This document shows, one piece after another, positions 19,584-29,349 of a DNA stretch of 64,000 bases; the first letter of the stretch is position 1, and every line of letters starts with the position of its first letter. The position numbers and the translations under genes were made by a program. Under the pieces are notes generated by a model. It had not been told where the DNA came from. It searched no databases and saw only the letters and a list, made by a program, of their open reading frames with translations. Location: assembly GCA_963776375.1 (NCBI GenBank), contig CAVZMF010000002.1, positions 62,001 through 126,000 of the forward strand, given 5' to 3'. Source of the DNA: PALSA-612 sp963776375. Lineage in GTDB: Bacteria > Actinomycetota > Thermoleophilia > Gaiellales > Gaiellaceae.

Positions 19584-20389
19584 TCGAGCGGCCGCGCCCG
19601 GCGTGGGAAGCGGCGGGCTGCGGCACGGGTGAACTCGCCGTCCGCGACCACGAGCGTCTCGATCGCGATCTCCCGCTCGTCCGAGTCGATGACGTGCAGC
19701 CCGCGGGCCTCCCCGCGACGCTTCGGCCGCGGCTGCCCGAGCCCGGGAGCGATCACGATGGCGATGCTCCGCTCGTCGCCGAGCCCGACCTCGAACTCGC
19801 GCCGCTCGCTCGCGGCCGACTGGTGGATGTGGCCGGAGAGGACGAGCTCCGCGCCCGCATCGACGAGCGCGCCGAGGACGTGACCGCGCCTGGCTACCGG
19901 CCGCTTCCGCGACCGCCACGGCGCACCGGTCAGGTGGTGGTGCAGGCATGCGACGCGGAGCGCTCCTTGCTCGGCGTCGGCCAGCCGGGCCGCGGCGCGC
20001 TCGAGCGCGGCCCCGTCCAGGCCGCCCGACTGGTGGCGCCACGGCCGCGCGGAGTTCAGGCCCACGACGTGAAGGCCGCTGGAGCGGAACACGGGCTCCG
20101 TCGTCTCCCACCGGAGCTCGAACTCCCGCCACGGCCGCGAGAACCGCGCCGGGAACGTGTAGGGGACGTCGTGGTTGCCCGGGACGGCGAGCACGGGTGG
20201 CCCGAGCCCGTTCAGAAACGCTGCGGCGCGCTCGTGCTGGTCGGCGCGGCCGCGGTGCGTCAGGTCGCCGGTGGCGACGATCAGCTCCGGCTGCAGACGC
20301 TCGACGAGAGCCCGCAGGGCGGGCTCGACCGACCACTCCTCGTGCGCACCGACGTGCAGGTCGGAGACGTGGATCAGCTTCGTGGCCAC
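19580..20389 (-). CDS. Metallophosphoesterase (calcineurin-like)
   Basis: This 269-residue enzyme has all five family blocks: DLHVG near residue 10, GDLTHRG near 41, GNHD near 71, LHHHLTG near 149, and GHIHQS near 189. These coordinate two metal ions for phosphoester hydrolysis. Length and order fit the class III cyclic-nucleotide-phosphodiesterase/Icc-like group, but the substrate is not evident. GTG 20389 is the start. A TAGCGT box lies 9 nt upstream and abuts the oppositely oriented promoter of the next gene. Confidence 0.88.
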   Translation of the reverse strand: MATKLIHVSDLHVGAHEEWSVEPALRALVERLQPELIVATGDLTHRGRADQHERAAAFLNGLGPPVLAVPGNHDVPYTFPARFSRPWREFELRWETTEPVFRSSGLHVVGLNSARPWRHQSGGLDGAALERAAARLADAEQGALRVACLHHHLTGAPWRSRKRPVARRGHVLGALVDAGAELVLSGHIHQSAASERREFEVGLGDERSIAIVIAPGLGQPRPKRRGEARGLHVIDSDEREIAIETLVVADGEFTRAAARRFPRRARPLD

Positions 20390-20404
20390 GACCGGAGCAC
20401 GCTA

Positions 20405-20410
20405 TACACT
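20405..20410 (+). promoter_or_regulatory. Leaderless -10 box (TACACT)
   Basis: TACACT sits 6 nt before ATG 20417. The minus-strand TAGCGT of the phosphoesterase occupies 20399-20404, so the two -10 boxes are back to back. Confidence 0.5.
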
Positions 20411-20416
20411 CATCGC

Positions 20417-20662
20417 ATGACCGAGCCGACCGAGCTCTTCGACGATCTCTACCTCGGTTTGCGCGCCGGAGGCGCGATCCGCAAGCGCCGGCGCGGCGAG
20501 CTGCTGACGGCGGAGGAGGAGGCGGCGCTCACTCGGTGGCAGCGTCTCTCGCAGTGGCGCAAGGCGATCGCGATAGGCGCGTTCGCCGTCGGCACCTTCG
20601 GGCTCGGCTTCACCCTCGGCGGCATCGTCTTCAGCCGGCGACGTAAGCAGGAAGCGGCCTAG
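20417..20662 (+). CDS. Small single-span membrane protein
   Basis: This 81-residue product has an acidic start (MTEPTELFDDLYLGLRAGG), a basic stretch (RKRRRGE), and one C-terminal transmembrane segment (AIAIGAFAVGTFGLGFTLGGIVF), ending in a basic tail. The N-terminus is therefore probably cytoplasmic. No family is recognised. Its stop lies inside the first copy of a 28-bp tandem repeat. Confidence 0.6.
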   Translation: MTEPTELFDDLYLGLRAGGAIRKRRRGELLTAEEEAALTRWQRLSQWRKAIAIGAFAVGTFGLGFTLGGIVFSRRRKQEAA

Positions 20663-20698
20663 CCGCCCGGGTAAGCAGGAAGCGGCCTAGCCGCCCGG
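20643..20698. repeat. 28-bp tandem duplication across two stop codons
   Basis: Two identical 28-bp units (20643-20670 and 20671-20698) start GTAAGCAGGAAGCGGCC and end TAGCCGCCCGG. A third, decayed copy (GCAATCGCGAAGCGGTCTAG) follows. Each full unit contains CTAG, which serves as stop for the plus-strand gene and for the minus-strand gene. Confidence 0.85.
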
Positions 20699-20880
20699 GC
20701 AATCGCGAAGCGGTCTAGCTCCGTGCCCGGCTCCCACTCTCTGTGCGCGAAGTACGCGCACACGGCCGTCGCCGGCACGGTGACGAAGATCGTCCACCAG
20801 TAGCCGTAGGCGAGCAGCACGATGGCGAGCACGAGCTCGACGGCGCCGACGGCGAACCACCAGACGAGGCTCGGCGTCAC
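20659..20880 (-). CDS. Small two-span membrane protein
   Basis: This 73-residue product has two hydrophobic segments (LVWWFAVGAVELVLAIVLLAYG and WWTIFVTVPATAVCAYF), then a charged tail (HREWEPGTELDRFAIARAAR) extended by the 28-bp duplication. The GTG at 20880 overlaps the stop of the lysyltransferase gene (GTGA), so the two are translationally coupled and probably act together at the membrane. No family is recognised. Confidence 0.6.
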   Translation of the reverse strand: MTPSLVWWFAVGAVELVLAIVLLAYGYWWTIFVTVPATAVCAYFAHREWEPGTELDRFAIARAARPLPAYPGG

Positions 20881-22797
20881 GAGCGAAGCGCGGGCTTCGG
20901 CAGCTGGCCCTCGGCCCACACCGCGGCAAGCCCGACGCGCGGCAGTCTGCGCGCTCGCTCGAAGGCGAGGTAGCGCGGCTCCCATCGCGGGTGGAACTTC
21001 GCGTTGAACCGGTACAGGCTCTCGATCTGGAAGTACGGGTTGCCAGCGCGGACGAGCCGGCCGACGAGCCGCTCGGCCGGGTTTCGGGGCCGTGCATGAA
21101 GCGCGCGAAGGCAGCGAAGTTGAGCGAGATCTCGTCGACGCCGGCGTCGCGCAACAGCTCGACCGCCCGGACGACGAGGAACTCCATCAGGCCGTTGGGC
21201 GTGTCACGGTCGCGGCGCATCGACGACAGCGACATCGGCCGCTCGGCCGTAGGTCGGCACGAAGTGGAGGAAGCCGCGGATCGCGCCGCCGGCGTCGCGC
21301 GGCGACCGACGACCGTGCCGTCGCAGTCGCTCCTCGCAGCGGAGCGAGTCCATCGCCATCGAGAAGCCGCGCTCCGCGGCGCCGTCGCGCCACAGGCCCG
21401 AGACCCGCTCGAGCTCCGCGAGCACGGCCGTCGTCCAGCTCGGCGACGTCCACGAGCTGCGACGTCGTACCCGGCGGCCTCGAGCCGCGACACCGACTGG
21501 CGAACCTTCCTGATCGCCCGCCCCTCGAGCGAGAACGCGCGCGTGTCGACGATCGCCTCGTCTCCGAGGTAGAGCGTCGCGCAGCCCGGCCTCGCGCCAC
21601 AGCGGCAGCTGCGCTCGCTGGCGCCGAGCGACGCCGAGCTCGAGGCCGTGCGACCTCGGCGAACGCGGCAGACCTCGCGCGCGAGATCCGGGAGCGCGTC
21701 GTCGGGCCCGACCGGGTCGCCGGAGACGAGGAGCACGCCGGTTCTCGATCGCGGTAGCCGACGAAGGCACGCTCGGTCCTGTGAGAAGAGGTAGTGCGCG
21801 TCGCGGCGGAGCTTGAAGAAGGACAGCGTGTCGGAGCCGTGCCTGCGGACGAGCTCGGCCGCGGCGCGCCGGCAGGTCGGCGTCCGGGAGACTCCGCGGC
21901 GCCGCCAGCGGGCGGAAGACCACGTAGGCGATCGAGAGCAGCGAGAGCGCGCCGAGCACGCCCGCAGCCGAGCGGCACCCAGCGCGAGCTCGTCGCCGAA
22001 GTGGATCGGGCCGTTGTCAAGGAGCAGCAGGTCGGCCGCCTCGCGCTGGATCGTCCGAGAAGCCGGCATGCGGCGCGGCCGCGAAGGCGGCCAGCGCCGG
22101 TCAGCGCGAAGGCGCCGGCGGCGATCGCCGGCACGCGCCAGACGGCGCCGCGCAGGCCGATCGGGTCGTGGCGGACGTAGAAGGCCTCGCGACCCGACCA
22201 GAGCAGACCGGCCACGAGCCAGGACAGGCAGGGCCTCCTCGAGATCCAGCCCCTTGAGCAGGTCGAATGTGCCCGAGCAGGAGGAGGAAGCAGAGCGCCG
22301 CGTACAGGGCGCGCCGCCTGCGGCGGCGCGAGGTAGAAGGCAGTGACGATCAGCGCCGCACTGGCCGGCAGCGCGAGCGCGTGGAAGACGGGAAGCGCCG
22401 TGACGGGCTCGACCTCGAGCAGCAGGTGTCCCCGCCAGGAGACGTTCGGCGTCAACGCCGAGCAGACGTTGACGATTCCGGTGACGGCTGCCGCAGCGGC
22501 GGCGAGGCCGGGCAGCTGGTCGCCGCGCCGCACGTCCCGGAGCGCCGCGACGCGCATGTGCAGCACCGGCCGCCACGCAGCGGTGTCGCGGCGGGAAGGA
22601 AAGAGGTCGTGCCAGTCCTTCAGGACCAGCCAGCAGGCGACAAGGGCGAGCAGGGCAGCGCCGGCATCGTCGACCACGTCGGCCAGCCGTAGCGCGCAGG
22701 CGAGCCCGGCGACGACGACACCCAGCTGCCACTCGTGGACGCGGCGGCCGAGCACGTGCACGCGCGGGCCAAGCTGGTGGCGTTCGAACGTGATCAC
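20877..22797 (-). CDS. Phosphatidylglycerol lysyltransferase-like protein (MprF/DUF2156), many frameshifts
   Basis: Joined over several frames this gives about 640 residues. An N-terminal membrane region (VHEWQLGVVVAGLACALRL, ASAALIVTAFYLAPPQ) is followed by the DUF2156/LPG-synthase catalytic domain: LRRDAHYLFSQDRA, VLLVSGDPVGP, GLMEFLVVRAVELLRDAGV, SLNFAAFARF, and the typical end RFNAKFHPRWEPRYLAF then LPRVGLAAVWAEG. Enzymes of this family aminoacylate phosphatidylglycerol and lower the negative surface charge. The frame changes roughly every 100-200 nt while conserved blocks stay intact, so consensus error is likelier than decay. The exact indel positions cannot all be fixed by eye. Confidence 0.75.
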
Positions 22798-22830
22798 TCG
22801 GGTTGCGGGCCTGGGCGGCGCGGCGCGCGC

Positions 22831-23261
22831 CTAGAGTAGCTTCAATCGGCGGACGGCAAGCGCGAACATGAGCCCGCGCCCAGTCGGTGCGGCCGGTCGC
22901 GAGCAGGAAGCAGACGATCGCGAGCGGCAGCTCCCCGAACACGGCGAGCAGGATCGCGACCTCGAGGTCGGTCCCCGACGACGAGGTCGAGCAGGTCGAA
23001 CCAGGCGTCGCAGACGAGGAGCGTGCCGCTGACTGCGGCGAGCCCGCGGACGAGGTCGCGTCTGCGGATCCACGCAAGGGCCGTCGCCAGCAGCGAGAGG
23101 GCGAGGATCACGTCGAACCCCGTCCAGGCCGCGTCCCAGTGGTTGGCGACCTCGCGGGACGGGAGCATCTGCCCGAGCGCGATCGCCCACGGGATCAGCA
23201 CGAGCGCGGCGAGCACGAGGATCGCGGCCGGCCAGTTGCGGCGGAGGTCGAGCCTCTCCAC
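22831..23261 (-). CDS. Multi-span membrane protein (two frameshifts)
   Basis: The joined reading is about 143 residues and starts VERLDLRRNWPAAILVL at GTG 23261. It has four hydrophobic segments: VLAALVLIPWAIALG; FDVILALSLLATALAW; GLAAVSGTLLVCDAWFDLLDL; and VAILLAVFGELPLAIVCFLLA. The frame changes near 22975 and again near 22880, and the gene ends LAVRRLKLL. The family is not certain. It resembles small four-helix actinobacterial membrane proteins. It lies 33 bp upstream of the lysyltransferase gene on the same strand, so they are probably co-transcribed. Confidence 0.55.
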
Positions 23262-23295
23262 CTTCCGACGATAGCCGACGCTCCGTCGGAAAGGA

Positions 23296-23751
23296 ATGGC
23301 TCCGCCGGCGCCGAAGCGGTGCGCCGTGGGAATCCGGCCCGAGGAGCACGTCTGCCTGGACGCGCGCCGGCACACGATGGTGCTTGCCCGGCCGCTCTCG
23401 CGCGCCGTGCTGCTCGCCGTCGGCGGGATCCTGCTGCTGACCCTGCCCTGGCCGGTGTCCGGGGCCGGGGCGATCGTGCTCGCGGTCGCCGCCGTGACCG
23501 CCCTCGTCGCCGTCGTGCGCTGGGACCGGACCCGCTTCGTGGTCACGACGGAGAAGGTCTTCCTCGTCCACGGCGTCACGCGCCGCCGGGCCTCGGCCGT
23601 GATGATCCGGTCGCTCCGCCTCGTCTCGCTCGAGCAGACGCTACCCGGCCGCGTGCTCGGCTACGGCACGCTGCAGGCCGGGCCGCTGGAGGTGGAGTAC
23701 GTGCCCCACGCGGGTCGCGTGCGCGACCTCGTCGAGCGCCTCGCCGCCTAG
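23296..23751 (+). CDS. PH domain (bPH_2, YdbS-like) membrane protein
   Basis: The product is 151 residues. Two adjacent hydrophobic segments (AVLLAVGGILLLTLPWPV, GAIVLAVAAVTALVAVV) precede RWDRTRFVVTTEKVFLVHGVTRRR, then IRSLRLVSLEQTLPGRVLGYGTL and GPLEVEYV. This is the bacterial PH fold of the YdbS/bPH_2 family, anchored in the membrane with the PH part in the cytoplasm. It is divergent from the small membrane protein gene. The start is probably ATG 23296; GTG 23326 is an alternative. Confidence 0.75.
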   Translation: MAPPAPKRCAVGIRPEEHVCLDARRHTMVLARPLSRAVLLAVGGILLLTLPWPVSGAGAIVLAVAAVTALVAVVRWDRTRFVVTTEKVFLVHGVTRRRASAVMIRSLRLVSLEQTLPGRVLGYGTLQAGPLEVEYVPHAGRVRDLVERLAA

Positions 23752-23773
23752 GAGGCTGCCGCGCCTTTCACGG

Positions 23774-26700
23774 CTAGCGCACGGCGACATACGTTCCTCG
23801 GATATGCCTCCGGGCGAGCGCAGCGAGCAGGCGAGCCGGAGGACGGTTCGTCCAGGACGGATGCCGACGGTCAGCGTGCGCGGACTGGGATCGACAGCGA
23901 ACCGCCTGCCGGCGATCGTGAACGTCGCCGGCGCGGTCGATGCGACCACGATCCGAATGCTCCGCGCGCGGCGCGAACGCTCAGCGGCGCCTGGAAGACG
24001 AGGTAGCGCGCGAGGATCGCGTCGACGCGCAGCGGCAGGACCGCCTGCGACGAGCGCCCGTGCGAGTCGGTGGCGACCAGGCGAATCGTCGTCTTGCCGG
24101 CGACGAGACCTGAAACCGTTACGAGTCCGCCGCGACCGATCAGCCGGTTGCCGGCGTACCACCGAAGATGCCCTCCGGTCAGCGGCCTGCCGGCGTCGTC
24201 GAAGGCGCTCCCCTGCAGGAGCAGGGACGCCGTGGCGCGCACATGACCCCGCCGCGGTGCGCCGACGATCTCGACGACCGGAGGCACGCCCTCGGCAAGA
24301 AGCCGCCCCGAGGTCACGGTCGTGGCGTTGAAGCCGTCGCTGATCCCGGACGCGCAGCCGGCCGTTGCGGATGCGCTGAGGGAACCGACCCGGCACACGT
24401 ACCGACTGCCCGGCCACCCGATCGGCCACGACCTTCCAGTGACGCCCGCCCGTCGGGGAGTAGTCGACCGTCGAGGTCGCGGGCCGCCGTCGGCGTCGCG
24501 CGCGGTCCAGCGCACGAGCGTGGTTCGGCTCCCCGACCTGTGAACCCGCGCGAGGAGCGACGAACCTCGCGCTTCGGAGCGCGCGCGCTCCGAGCCCGGC
24601 GGGCCAGAACTTGCCCGACGGCAGTCAGCGTCACAGCGGCGGTCGTCGGTGCGAACGGGAGCGTCGTCTCGAGGACCATGAACACGGAGGGGCGCCGGCC
24701 GGCATGGTCGATGTGCGCGTGGCTGGTCGTGGAACGGCGCTCTCGACGACGCGGCCGGCGCGGTCGCGCAGTCGCATTCGATACGGGCTGCGCGGGTCGG
24801 CGTCCTGTGTCCTCTGCCCGGGTGCGACGTTGAAAGATCGAGGCATGGCCGTTGGGCTCGATGACGGCGATCACTCGCACCCGGCCCTTTGCGGACAACG
24901 CGCCTCGGTCGACTGCTACGGGAAGCCGGCTCTCCGGCGCGTGGTAGTGGATCAAGCGATCCCAGTTCCGCTGCGAGATCCAGTCCAGTGGGCCTCGAGG
25001 CACACCCCCGGTGGGGCAGTACGACATGAAGTCGCAGCACCTGGCGTCCTCCGTCGCCTCCTTCGCTGTGGGCTTGCCGGAAATGATCGAAGCCTTCGGC
25101 GTAGGTGCTGGGCAGCGAGCCCGGTCGAGTAGATGCCCATGAAGCGGCGATCGAGGCCGATGCTGTGGAGCCGTCCCTCGTCATCCGGCTGCGGTGATGA
25201 CTCGCCGGTCTGCCCGCCGGAGTAGCCACCGCAAGCAGCTCGGCTGCTCCCGTCCGGGTGCGGTCCGGGGCAACCGTAGACTGCTGTGGGCGGGTTCGAA
25301 CCAGGAACCGTGTATTGGCCGCACTTCCTAGAGCCGGCCGTCGTCGTCCGCAGGAGGCTGAGCCCGTGACCGATCTCGTGCGTGACGCTGGTCAGGGGTT
25401 GGCCGGTCGTCCTGGACGGCGGACGCCGCTCCGTTGTCGAAGAGCGTGTAGCCGCCCAGCGTGCAGCCGTTCGCGAGCGAGCCCTCGCCTCCTGGCGAAC
25501 ACGCCGATCCCGTAATCGCCCGGGTCCGAGGTTGTTGTCCGCCCCGCGCTGGCTGACCGCGGCGGCCGCCTTGCAGGCGGTCATCCCGGCGACGTTGAGC
25601 GGCGCGTCGTAGGGGAAGAGCTGGAGCGGCTCGGGCAGGACGGTCTGTGTGTCGCCGAACACCTGCTGCACCGTCTGGTTGGTGCAACCGTTTGCGAGTG
25701 AACTCCCGCAGTTGGCGGCGCCGTCGCTGACCGTCAGCGGGATCGGGTGGATCGGGACGGTCGCGGTGGGCAGGAACGGAACGGAGCTGAGCGCGAACAC
25801 GTTGCCGCGGCAGCCGAGGCACTGGCCCTGCGCATTGGAGGGCCGGGCGGCGGGGGTGACAGTGGCACGAAAGCCGAGGAAACGGTGATAGGTCTTCCTG
25901 CCACGGAACCAGGAAGTTGAACGACGAGCCCGGATTCGCCCGCTCGGACGCGTTGACGCAGACCCCGGAGCAGTTCGACACGGTTGAGCTGCGCTCGGCG
26001 AGGTGTCCGGGCTCAGTGTCGAAATGCGGTTCCCGTTCGAGTCGAGCACCTCCAGCTGCGCGGTGGTGCCGGACAGCGTGCCCGAGGTGACGTGCGCGTA
26101 CACGCGGACGACCGTGAACTTCCCGGCAGCCATCGGCACTCCGCCTTGTTCTTCGGTCGGGTAGCTCGCCCGGCCCTGGGGCTCTTCGTGGGGTTCGACT
26201 GGTTCCGGAGGGCAGCGTCCCCAGGTCCGCCGCAGTGGCTCTCCTGAACCGCCTGCGTCACCTCGATGCCGGTGACGAGGATGCCGACCCGCGTGGGCAG
26301 CTTGACCCCGGGCGGGAGCGGAGGGCCGACCTCGAGCGTCTTCGACCGGCTGGCCGCGCTCGCGGATCCCGCCGCGTTCGAGGCCGTCACCACAACAGCG
26401 ATACGTGCCGGTCGGGGTATCGATGCCGGCGAGTCGCGTGCGTGCGTAGTAGGTCGGTCCGCTCGCTTCCGTATGCCAGTAGCGGCCGATGGGCTTGTTC
26501 CCGCGAGCCTGATAGAGCTGCTGCCATTCGAACTGGTAGGGACGCGCGGGATCACGACGCTCCCACGTCCCCGGATCGCAGGAGTACGTGGACGGGATCG
26601 GCGTGCAGTACTGCCGCGCGCAGGTGAAGTCCTGGTTGATCGACGGCAGCATCGGTTGCGCGGCGGGAGCAGGGTCGGAGGAGGCGGAGGCGGGGGCGGA

Positions 26701-27595
26701 GGCGGAGGCGGCGGCGGCGGTGGCGGTGGGGGCGGCGGAGGTGGTGGCGGCGGAAGAGGCGGCGAGCCCGGCGCCGGAAGCTCCGGCGGCGTCGGCCCGT
26801 TCGTCGTCTGCAGGTACGCGATCTCAGCGGCGGTCAGGGCCCGCGCAGGATGCGCACCTCGTCGAAGACCTGCGAAACCCGGAAGGGGCGCAGGAGCCGC
26901 CGCCCGGGTAGTACCCGATCCTGGAAGTCCGTCGACAGAGCGTCCGCCGGGTAGCCGATCGTCCGTCGCGGCCGGCGTTCCCGTGCCGACCTGCGCGCCG
27001 TCCACGTACAGCCGCACGGTTTGTCCGTCGAACGTGCCGGCGACGGCGTAGGCCTAGTTGCCGGTCCCAGATGCCCTGGCCGGCGTCCGGTGAAGATGTA
27101 CTCCGTCTGACCGTCGTCGATGTAGAAGGCGAGCCCGCCCGAGGCGCTCCCGTGTAGAGCGCATACTGGGAGGCGATGCAGGCTCGCGCTCCTTCTGCGG
27201 CGATGTACCCTGTTAGGCGCTCGGGGGACTGCGAGGCGCGTACCCAAGCGAGCAGGGTCAGCGTGGACGGTTTGAGGAAGACGGCGCCGGGCGCGTCGAC
27301 GTCGACCGAAAGCTCTGGCTCGGAGAAGAAGAATGCTCGGCCGAAGCGCCCCGGATTGGCGGCGAACTCGGACGCCGGCGACGTCGACCGGTGAGATCGT
27401 GGCCCGAGCTGTCGGGGCGTCGTCAGGATGTCGTTCACGTTCACGATCTCGTCCAGGTGCCACTCGCCGGCGAGTGAGGGGTCGTCGGTCGCCGCCTTCC
27501 GTGCGCTCAGGGCGCCGCCCGCTTGCAACGTGGCGGCCGGAACCGTGACGGCGGAGCGCGGTGAGCGCCAGGAGCACCGGAAGGCGGGGCCTCAT
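23774..27595 (-). CDS. Secreted LamG/Ig zinc metalloprotease, heavily frameshifted
   Basis: Reading across frames gives one protein of about 1270 residues. It has a signal peptide (MRPRLPVLLALTAL at 27595) and a LamG-like domain (SLAGEWHLDE, LSVDVDAPGAVFLKPSTLTL). A polyproline linker of more than 25 Pro follows (26680-26765), then an Ig-like domain and KLPTRVGILVTGIEVTQAVQ. The catalytic domain has HEIGH (25366-25380), DFMSYCPTGG and WISQRNWDRLI. C-terminal beta-sandwich domains include TTLVRWTARDADGG and GRPLTGGHLRWYAGNRLIGR. HExxH marks a zinc protease; the third metal ligand is unclear at a frame break. Its ATG overlaps the collagen-like gene's stop (TGATG). The proposed stop at 23774 is an inference. 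Confidence 0.72.
26680..26765. repeat. G-rich low-complexity tract encoding polyproline
   Basis: A run of GGCGG/GGAGG units on the plus strand encodes an uninterrupted proline linker on the minus strand between the LamG and Ig domains. It could form G-quadruplexes and is prone to slippage and misassembly. Confidence 0.8.
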
Positions 27596-28196
27596 CACCC
27601 ACCGACCTTCCCGAGCAGATCGCCGTCCAGTGGACGAAGCTGGACAGGCCGCTGAGGTTGAACACGGCGGTCGTCCACCCTGTTGCGGCGGGGCCGTTCG
27701 TCGTGTCCGCAGGCGGGCCGTTGCCGACCCGGGCGCCGTCCAGAGGATCGCCGTCGAGCTGTCGTCGGCGGCGTACGTGCCGCCCCACGCGCCTCCTCCG
27801 ACCGCCTCGTAGCCGGTCGGGCACTGCACGAAGTCGGTACGCCTGGTGCTCGCCGGCGGCAGCGAGCGCGTCGCGCTGACGACGATCGTGCGGCCGAGCA
27901 GCTTCGACGTGTCGACCGGCCCGGGCGGGCCCTGCTTGCCCTGCGGCCCCTGGGGTCCCTGAGGCCCCTGGGAGGCCCTGCGGCCCGGCCGGCAGCTGGC
28001 CCGCCTTGAAGTCCTTGGCGAGCAGCGAGCTGTCTTTCACCTTGGCGGCGTTGACTGCGCCGTCCTTGAGCTCCCGGGCGCCGATGCTGTGCGCCGGGAA
28101 GACGAGACCGCGCGCCGCGTTGCCGACCGGGGTTGCGCCGAGCACCGCGATCGCAAGAGCGGCGATGGACAGGATGAGCGGCAGACGGCTGTTCAT
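27595..28196 (-). CDS. Exported collagen-like repeat protein (frameshifted)
   Basis: The product is about 200 residues. A signal peptide (LPLILSIAALAIAVLGATPVGNA) is followed by the actinobacterial pre-collagen segment (HSIGARELKDGAVNAAKVKD). A short Gly-x-y tract (GPQG units, 27916-27990) comes next, then a C-terminal beta domain (CPTGYEAVGGGAWGG, TGWTTAVFNLSGLSSFVHWT). AGGAG lies before the ATG at 28196. At least two indels change frame, near the collagen tract and near 27740. The start overlaps the upstream stop (ATGA) and the stop overlaps the metalloprotease start. Such proteins act as surface fibres or trimeric stalks. Confidence 0.75.
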
Positions 28197-28756
28197 CGGA
28201 GTCTCCTCTTCTGCTTGGGGGCGTACTTCCTGAGCTCGGCCAGCGCCTGCGCCCTGGTCAGCTTGGGAGGGGTGACGCTGCCGAGGCAGCCGGCGGGCGA
28301 CTGCGGCCCGCAGTCCTCGACAACGAGCCGCCAGACGACGTTTCCCTTGTGCACGACGAGAACGCCGCGGCCGGGATCGGGCTGATACTCGGCCCGCTGC
28401 TCGTCGCCGTAGGCGGGCAGCTTGAGCGCCGAGACTCCCGGAAAGCCCGTGTAGGCGGCGAGCATGATCTTGTAGCCCGCGGCCGCGCGCTTGCCGGCGC
28501 CGGAGACGGCGACGTCGCTCGTGAGCACTTCCTCGCGCTTGCCGGCGCGGAAGTTGTAGTAAACGGTGAACTCCCGGTCGCCGAACGTGCTCGGGGAGAC
28601 GGCAGAGGACGGGCCCTTGACGAAGCCCGCGGGCAGGTCCGCCTTCTGGACGACGAGCGCCTTCGGGTCCTTCACGGTGGCCGCGGCCAAGGCTCCCGCA
28701 GAACCTCCGGCGAGGAGCCCGGCGACGACCGCCAGAATGGCTGCACGACGAGTCAC
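28193..28756 (-). CDS. Exported protein of unknown function
   Basis: The product is 187 residues in one clean frame. GTG 28756 is followed by a signal peptide (RRAAILAVVAGLLAGGSAGALAAA). The mature part has DLPAGFVKGPSSAVSPSTFG, REFTVYYNF and VVHKGNVVWRLVVEDCGPQSPAGC. An FxxG/VYYNF beta-sheet like this with one C-terminal Cys pair (C...C separated by 8) occurs in small actinobacterial 'sensor-like' secreted proteins; the role is not known. It overlaps both neighbours by 4 nt (GTGA, ATGA), in the middle of the seven-gene coupled operon. Confidence 0.7.
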   Translation of the reverse strand: MTRRAAILAVVAGLLAGGSAGALAAATVKDPKALVVQKADLPAGFVKGPSSAVSPSTFGDREFTVYYNFRAGKREEVLTSDVAVSGAGKRAAAGYKIMLAAYTGFPGVSALKLPAYGDEQRAEYQPDPGRGVLVVHKGNVVWRLVVEDCGPQSPAGCLGSVTPPKLTRAQALAELRKYAPKQKRRLR

Positions 28757-29349
28757 GACTTGGGGCAGCACGGATTGGGGTCTTTCGGTGTCGGGGGAAC
28801 TGCGCAGCAGAGAAACCCGCTGTCGCCGGTCGGGCACGGCAGGCAGTAACCCTTGGCGAGGGTCGTGCAGATCTCGCAATACGCCGCGCCCGCCGCCTGC
28901 TTCTCCTTCTTCGACGGCTTGGTCCCGCTCGACGGGCTTCGGCTTCGATCTGTCCTTCTCGTTGCGAAGCGGCCCCGCAGGCTCCTTCGGCGGAGTGTTC
29001 CACGCGACTGCGGCGGCGGGGCATTGCAGACGCTGCGGCAATCGGAGTACGAGTTCAGCGGGTCGAAGAACGTGGCCGCGACGCACCCAACCCCTGCGAC
29101 GACGTTACGGCCATCACCTTCGCGCAGGCCTTTCTGTTCTCCTGGTTCCTGGCGTTCCGGTTCCATGTGCAGTACAGACAGTCGGTGTCGCTCGCGGGCC
29201 GAGCCGCGGCGGCGGTCGCAGCCGGCGTCCGGAAGAGCGCGCCAGCGGCCCGAGTGCCAAGAGCGATGCGCCCGCCAGCTTCAGGACACCGCCGCGTGAG
29301 AGCGGCTCTCTGCCCTGAGCGCTGCGCGGTCGAGCCAGTCGCCGGTCAT
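28753..29349 (-). CDS. Exported 14-cysteine protein (several frameshifts)
   Basis: The joined reading gives about 195 residues. It starts MTGDWLDRAALRA at 29349. A signal of Tat-like shape follows (LSRGGVLKLAGASLLALG), then PASDTDCLYCTWNRN, CAKVMA, GVGCVAATFFDPLNSYSDC, RSVCNAPP, a Lys/Pro-rich linker, and YCEICTTLAKGYCLPCPTG, GFLCCAVPP, NPCCPKS. I count 14 cysteines. Frame changes lie near 29307, 29236, 29110, 29000 and 28925. The dense Cys pattern plus the nearby MauE-thioredoxin gene suggests oxidative folding after export, as for MauA in methylamine dehydrogenase, but MauA catalytic residues were not recognised. It overlaps both neighbours by 4 nt (ATGA, GTGA). Confidence 0.6.
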
